Shown: positions 42,869 through 45,953 of the stretch, one piece after another
How positions within the stretch are numbered: position 1 is the first letter of the stretch
How the letters are laid out: the number at the start of each line of letters is the position of its first letter
From: DAOTZU01 sp034433995
GTDB taxonomy: Bacteria > Chloroflexota > Anaerolineae > UBA1429
NCBI GenBank assembly: GCA_034433995.1
Contig: DAOTZU010000276.1
Location: 1-45,953, forward strand
Length of the DNA: 45,953 bases
Direction: 5' to 3'
Made by a program: the position numbers and the translations under genes
The notes under the pieces: model-generated
Seen by the model: the letters and a program-made list of their open reading frames with translations, nothing else
Database searches by the model: none
What the model was told of the DNA's origin: nothing

Positions 42869-43001
42869 CTCTGCCAAACCGGGCTTGCGACGGCGTAGCA
42901 TTCTGCTGCCGCTTTCCCGCTCTTCACAGGGATGAACCTGCACAGCGGGCAGAGCGGCGTGGGCTGACCGCCGCGAGCTGAGCACAGGCGAAGGAGTCAT
43001 C

Positions 43002-44414
43002 ATGAACTTCCAACTGCCCTCCGGCCCATTCGCGCCGACCTGGGAATCCCTCGAAAACTACCAAGTGCCTCGCTGGTACTATGAGGCCAAGTTCGGCATC
43101 TTTATCCACTGGGGGCTGTACGCCGTCCCCGCCTTTGGCAACGAATGGTACCCGCACCACATGTACAAGCCGGGGACGCGGGAATTCGAACACCATGTGG
43201 CCACCTACGGCCATCCCGCGCAATTCGGTTACAAAGATTTCATCCCCCTGTTCAAGGCAGAAAAGTTCGCTCCCGATCGCTGGGCCGGACTTTTTCGCAA
43301 CGCCGGGGCCAAGTTTGTGGTGCCGGTGGCCGAACACCACGACGGGTTCGCCATGTACGATTGCAGCCTCTCGGAATGGTGCGCTGCCAAGATGGGCCCT
43401 CAACGCGACCTCATCGGCGAGCTGGCCGAGGCGGTGCGCAAGCAATGGCTGGTCTTTGGTCTCTCCAGCCATCGGGCCGAGCATTGGTGGTTCTTTGAGG
43501 GCGGAATGACCTTCGATTCCGACGTGCGCGATCCCCGTTACGCCGGCCTTTATGGCCCCGCCCAGCCCCGCCACACCCAGCCCAACGAGGCCTTCTTGGA
43601 GGACTGGCTGGCGCGCACCTGCGAGCTGGTGGATAAATACAAGCCCCAGCTCGTGTGGTTCGATTGGTGGATCGAGCAGCCGGCCTTCGCCCCGTACCTG
43701 CAAAAGTTCGCCGCCTATTACTATAACCGCGGCGCCCAGTGGGAGCGTGGCGTGGTGATCAACTATAAATTGCGCGCCTTCCCGGAGAAGGCGGCGGTTT
43801 TCGATGTAGAGCGGGGGATGCTCAGCGATATCCGCCCGTTGTGCTGGCAGAACGATACCTCGGTCTCCAAAAACTCTTGGGGGTATGTGCAGCACCAGGA
43901 TTACAAGACGGCGACGGAGCTCATCGGCGACCTGGTGGATGTGGTGAGCAAAAACGGTGTCCTTTTGCTGAACATCGGCCCCCGGCCCGACGGCACCATC
44001 CCCGAGCCGGAGGAAGCGCTGCTCTTGGAGATCGGCCGTTGGCTGGCCCTCAACGGCGAGGCCATCTACGCCACCTCCCCTTGGAGGGTCTTTGGCGAGG
44101 GCCCGGCCAAGGTCCCGGAGGGCTCTTTCACCGATACCAAGCGGGATGCGTTCTCGGCGCAGGACATTCGCTTCACTACCAGGGGCGAGATCCTTTATGC
44201 CATCATCCTGGGCTGGCCACAGAACGGCGAGGTGACGATCCAATCGCTGGGCGCCAACGTGCGGCTCTACAACCGGGAGATCGGCGCGGTGGAGCTCCTG
44301 GGCAGCAAAGTCCCTGTGCGCTGGGTGCGGGGCGCCAAAGGGTTACGCGTCAAATTGCCCGCCGATAAGCCTTGCGACCATGCGTTTGTGCTCAAGATCA
44401 CCCCGCAAAAGTAG
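43002..44414 (+). CDS. GH29 alpha-L-fucosidase
   Basis: A 470-residue glycoside hydrolase family 29 enzyme that releases terminal alpha-L-fucose with retention. YYEAKFGIFIHWGLYAVPAF and WYPHHMYKPGTREFEHH are the family N-terminal signatures. AKFVVPVAEHHDGFAMYD supplies the H-H-D-G-F segment, and LVWFDWWIEQPAF near residue 225 contains the catalytic nucleophile Asp (W-F-D). GVLLLNIGPRPDGTIPEPE and WLALNGEAIYATSPW close the catalytic domain, with a C-terminal beta domain after about 370. No signal peptide is visible, so it acts on imported oligosaccharides in the cytosol. AAGGAG precedes the ATG. The FGGY kinase follows after a tRNA gene. Confidence 0.93.
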   Translation: MNFQLPSGPFAPTWESLENYQVPRWYYEAKFGIFIHWGLYAVPAFGNEWYPHHMYKPGTREFEHHVATYGHPAQFGYKDFIPLFKAEKFAPDRWAGLFRNAGAKFVVPVAEHHDGFAMYDCSLSEWCAAKMGPQRDLIGELAEAVRKQWLVFGLSSHRAEHWWFFEGGMTFDSDVRDPRYAGLYGPAQPRHTQPNEAFLEDWLARTCELVDKYKPQLVWFDWWIEQPAFAPYLQKFAAYYYNRGAQWERGVVINYKLRAFPEKAAVFDVERGMLSDIRPLCWQNDTSVSKNSWGYVQHQDYKTATELIGDLVDVVSKNGVLLLNIGPRPDGTIPEPEEALLLEIGRWLALNGEAIYATSPWRVFGEGPAKVPEGSFTDTKRDAFSAQDIRFTTRGEILYAIILGWPQNGEVTIQSLGANVRLYNREIGAVELLGSKVPVRWVRGAKGLRVKLPADKPCDHAFVLKITPQK

Positions 44415-44421
44415 CCTGGAT

Positions 44422-44450
44422 TTGACGAGTCGCGGGGACTGGACTATAAT
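44422..44450 (+). promoter_or_regulatory. Promoter of the initiator tRNA gene
   Basis: TTGACG (44422-44427), 17 bp, TATAAT (44445-44450), 12 bp before the mature 5' end. Confidence 0.85.
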
Positions 44451-44461
44451 AGCAGCCACGA

Positions 44462-44533
44462 TGCGGGGTGGAGCAGTGGCAGCTCGTTGGGCTCATAACC
44501 CAAAGGTCACAGGTTCGAATCCTGTCCCCGCTA
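44462..44533 (+). tRNA. Initiator tRNA-fMet (CAU)
   Basis: A 72-nt cloverleaf, anticodon loop CTCATAA. Initiator hallmarks are visible: no Watson-Crick pair at 1-72 (T-T), three G-C pairs in the anticodon stem (GGG/CCC next to the loop), and A11-T24 in the D-stem (GAGC/GCTC). The T-arm is ACAGG-TTCGAAT-CCTGT with discriminator A. CCA is not encoded. Confidence 0.95.
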
Positions 44534-44564
44534 CTATTTTTTCCGGTCCCCGGCCAGCGCCTGC

Positions 44565-44600
44565 CGACCAATGGAGCACATCCATTGGTCGTTTGTTTTA
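44565..44600 (+). terminator. Terminator of the initiator tRNA transcript
   Basis: CGACCAATGGA (44565-44575), loop GCACA, complement (44581-44591), then TTTGTTTT. Confidence 0.85.
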
Positions 44601-44626
44601 AGGCCTGGGACGAAAGGTTAGGCTCG

Positions 44627-45953
44627 ATGGACCTGCTTCTGGGGCTCGACCTGGGGACGACGAACATCAAGGGGGCCGCTTACGATCTGGCGGGAACTCC
44701 CCTGGCGCTGACCAGCCGGCCCACGCCCACGGTGACGCAAGGCCCCCGGCAGGCCCATCATGATCCCGAGGCGTTGTGGGCCGAGACGGTGGCCGTGCTG
44801 CGCGAGCTCGTCTCTCGGGCGCCCTCCTCAGGGCGCATCCTCGGCCTGGCCATCGCCAGCATCGGCGAGGCCGGGCTTCCCTTGGACGCCCAAGGCCAAC
44901 CCCTCTACCCCATCGTCGCTTGGTACGACGAGCGCACCGCGCCCCAGGCGGCTTGGTGGGCCCAAGAGGTGGGCGCGGAGGCCATCTATCGCCTCACCGG
45001 CCTGCCCTTGGGGCACACCTTTACCTTGAACAAGCTCCTCTGGTTGCGGGCCGCCGAGCCGGAGGTGTATGCCCGGATGCGGCGTTGGTTGTGCGTCTCT
45101 GATTATCTCGCCTACCGTCTCACGGGCGAGGGCTGCATGGGCTATTCCTTGGCCTCGCGCACCATGGCCCTGGACTTGCGGCGGCGATGTTGGTCCGCCG
45201 AGATGCTATCCTGGGCCGGCGTGGAGCCCGCCTTGTTGCCCGAGCTGCGCCCCGAAGGATCGCTGGTGGGCACGGTCACTCCCGAGGCGGCGCGGGCCAC
45301 GGGCCTCCTGCAGGGGACACCGGTCTATGTGGGTGGCCACGACCATGTGTGTGGAGCGTTGGCCAGCGGGGTCTTTGAGCCCGGCATCGTCTTGGATTCC
45401 ACCGGCACCACCGAGGCAGAGCTCACCACCATGACAGAGATCGGTGAGCGCCTGGAGGCCGCCGAGATGAGCTTTTGCCTGGGGTGTCACGTGTTGCCCG
45501 AGCGTTATTATGTCATCGGCAGCGTCCTCGGCGCCGGCAGCACGCTCCAGTGGCTGGCAGAACTCCTCTGGCCTGAGGCGCCCCAGGACCGCGAGGGGGC
45601 GCTCCACAGGCTCACGGAGGAGGCGGCCTCCAGCCCCTTGGGGGCCCGTGGCCTTTACCTGTTGCCCCATCTGGCCGGCGCCGGCTCGCCCCAACGCGAT
45701 GCGACGGCCAGGGGCGTGTGGGTGGGCCTCAGCGTGGGGCATGGACGCGCCGATCTCGCCAGGGCGGCCATGGAGGGCCTGGCTTTTGAGCTGCGCCTGC
45801 TCTGGGAGGCGCTGGAAAGGTTCACCGGGCACCCTTTGGATCGCGTCATCGTGGTGGGCGGCGGGGCGCGCAACCGCTTCTGGACCCAGATCAAGGCCGA
45901 TGTCACCGGGCGTCCCCTCTTCTTGCCCCAGCAAAGCGAGGCGGTCACCCTCG
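44627..45953 (+). CDS. FGGY-family carbohydrate kinase (3' end outside window)
   Basis: The frame is open from the ATG at 44627 to the window end, so the last part is missing; 442 residues are visible of about 500. LLLGLDLGTTNIKGAAYDL is the phosphate-1 loop of the FGGY/Hsp70-actin fold. AWYDERTAPQAAWW near residue 100 is substrate-site region. YVGGHDHVCGALASGVF near 245 holds the catalytic base Asp. LDSTGTTEAELT is the second phosphate loop, and RVIVVGGGARNRFWTQIKAD is the adenosine motif. Xylulokinase, fuculokinase and related kinases share these. Being next to a cytosolic fucosidase suggests L-fucose-derived sugar, but the kinase may equally serve another sugar. GAAAGG lies ahead of the start. 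Confidence 0.85.
   Translation, partial: MDLLLGLDLGTTNIKGAAYDLAGTPLALTSRPTPTVTQGPRQAHHDPEALWAETVAVLRELVSRAPSSGRILGLAIASIGEAGLPLDAQGQPLYPIVAWYDERTAPQAAWWAQEVGAEAIYRLTGLPLGHTFTLNKLLWLRAAEPEVYARMRRWLCVSDYLAYRLTGEGCMGYSLASRTMALDLRRRCWSAEMLSWAGVEPALLPELRPEGSLVGTVTPEAARATGLLQGTPVYVGGHDHVCGALASGVFEPGIVLDSTGTTEAELTTMTEIGERLEAAEMSFCLGCHVLPERYYVIGSVLGAGSTLQWLAELLWPEAPQDREGALHRLTEEAASSPLGARGLYLLPHLAGAGSPQRDATARGVWVGLSVGHGRADLARAAMEGLAFELRLLWEALERFTGHPLDRVIVVGGGARNRFWTQIKADVTGRPLFLPQQSEAVTL

Overview
The window is a GC-rich stretch of bacterial chromosome, densely coding on both strands, with no phage, transposase or CRISPR signature. The likeliest host is a member of the Chloroflexota (Anaerolineae-like). 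This is an inference from three things: a lipoprotein solute-binding protein with the Thr/Ala/Pro linker often seen in that phylum, an unusual GroEL-like paralogue, and the mix of sugar-acid and anaerobic redox genes. No rRNA or marker gene here proves it. Promoters are easy to read: most have TTGACA-like and TATAAT-like hexamers exactly 17 bp apart.

Layout. 1-16.2 kb: the end of an Fe-S old-yellow-enzyme gene, a uronate-isomerase-like amidohydrolase, a THUMP RNA methyltransferase, a DnaQ-DinG helicase, then a leftward pair encoding a GroEL-like chaperonin and an Asp-box beta-propeller. A rightward six-gene catabolic operon follows: TIM-barrel isomerase, Gfo/Idh/MocA dehydrogenase, enolase-superfamily enzyme, UroD-like protein, nitrilase-family hydrolase and SAM methyltransferase. 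16.3-20.3 kb: a CAU tRNA, a long ADP-ribosylglycohydrolase, a 1-Cys peroxiredoxin under a near-consensus Fur box, and a GmhA-like isomerase. 20.3-29.2 kb: a protein-quality-control block read leftward (cbpA, hspR, an eRF1/Vms1-like factor, clpB, clpC), plus two Hsp20 genes read rightward. 29.2-34.7 kb: two HAD phosphatases, a small membrane protein, an orphan ABC solute-binding lipoprotein, rsmE and prmA. 34.7-39.8 kb: the hrcA-grpE-dnaK-dnaJ operon, continuous with prmA-rsmE, preceded by two promoters each abutting a CIRCE-type operator. 39.8-46 kb: a three-hairpin repeat, a six-cysteine small protein, a Crp/Fnr regulator with a ferredoxin/zinc-ribbon/methyltransferase operon, a GH29 fucosidase, initiator tRNA and the start of an FGGY sugar kinase.

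The dominant theme is proteostasis. Two differently controlled stress regulons, HrcA/CIRCE and HspR-type, lie within 20 kb, together with ClpB, ClpC, two DnaJ-type proteins, two Hsp20s and a putative translation-rescue factor. A further GroEL-like protein has Gln where GroEL has its ATP-hydrolysing Asp398 and shares an operon with a cytosolic propeller. The second theme is breakdown of sugars and sugar acids. Repeats of note are two copies of a three-hairpin element (about 19.4 and 39.9 kb) and two palindromes sharing the core ACAGGTCT/AGACCTGT (about 14.5 and 35.9 kb).
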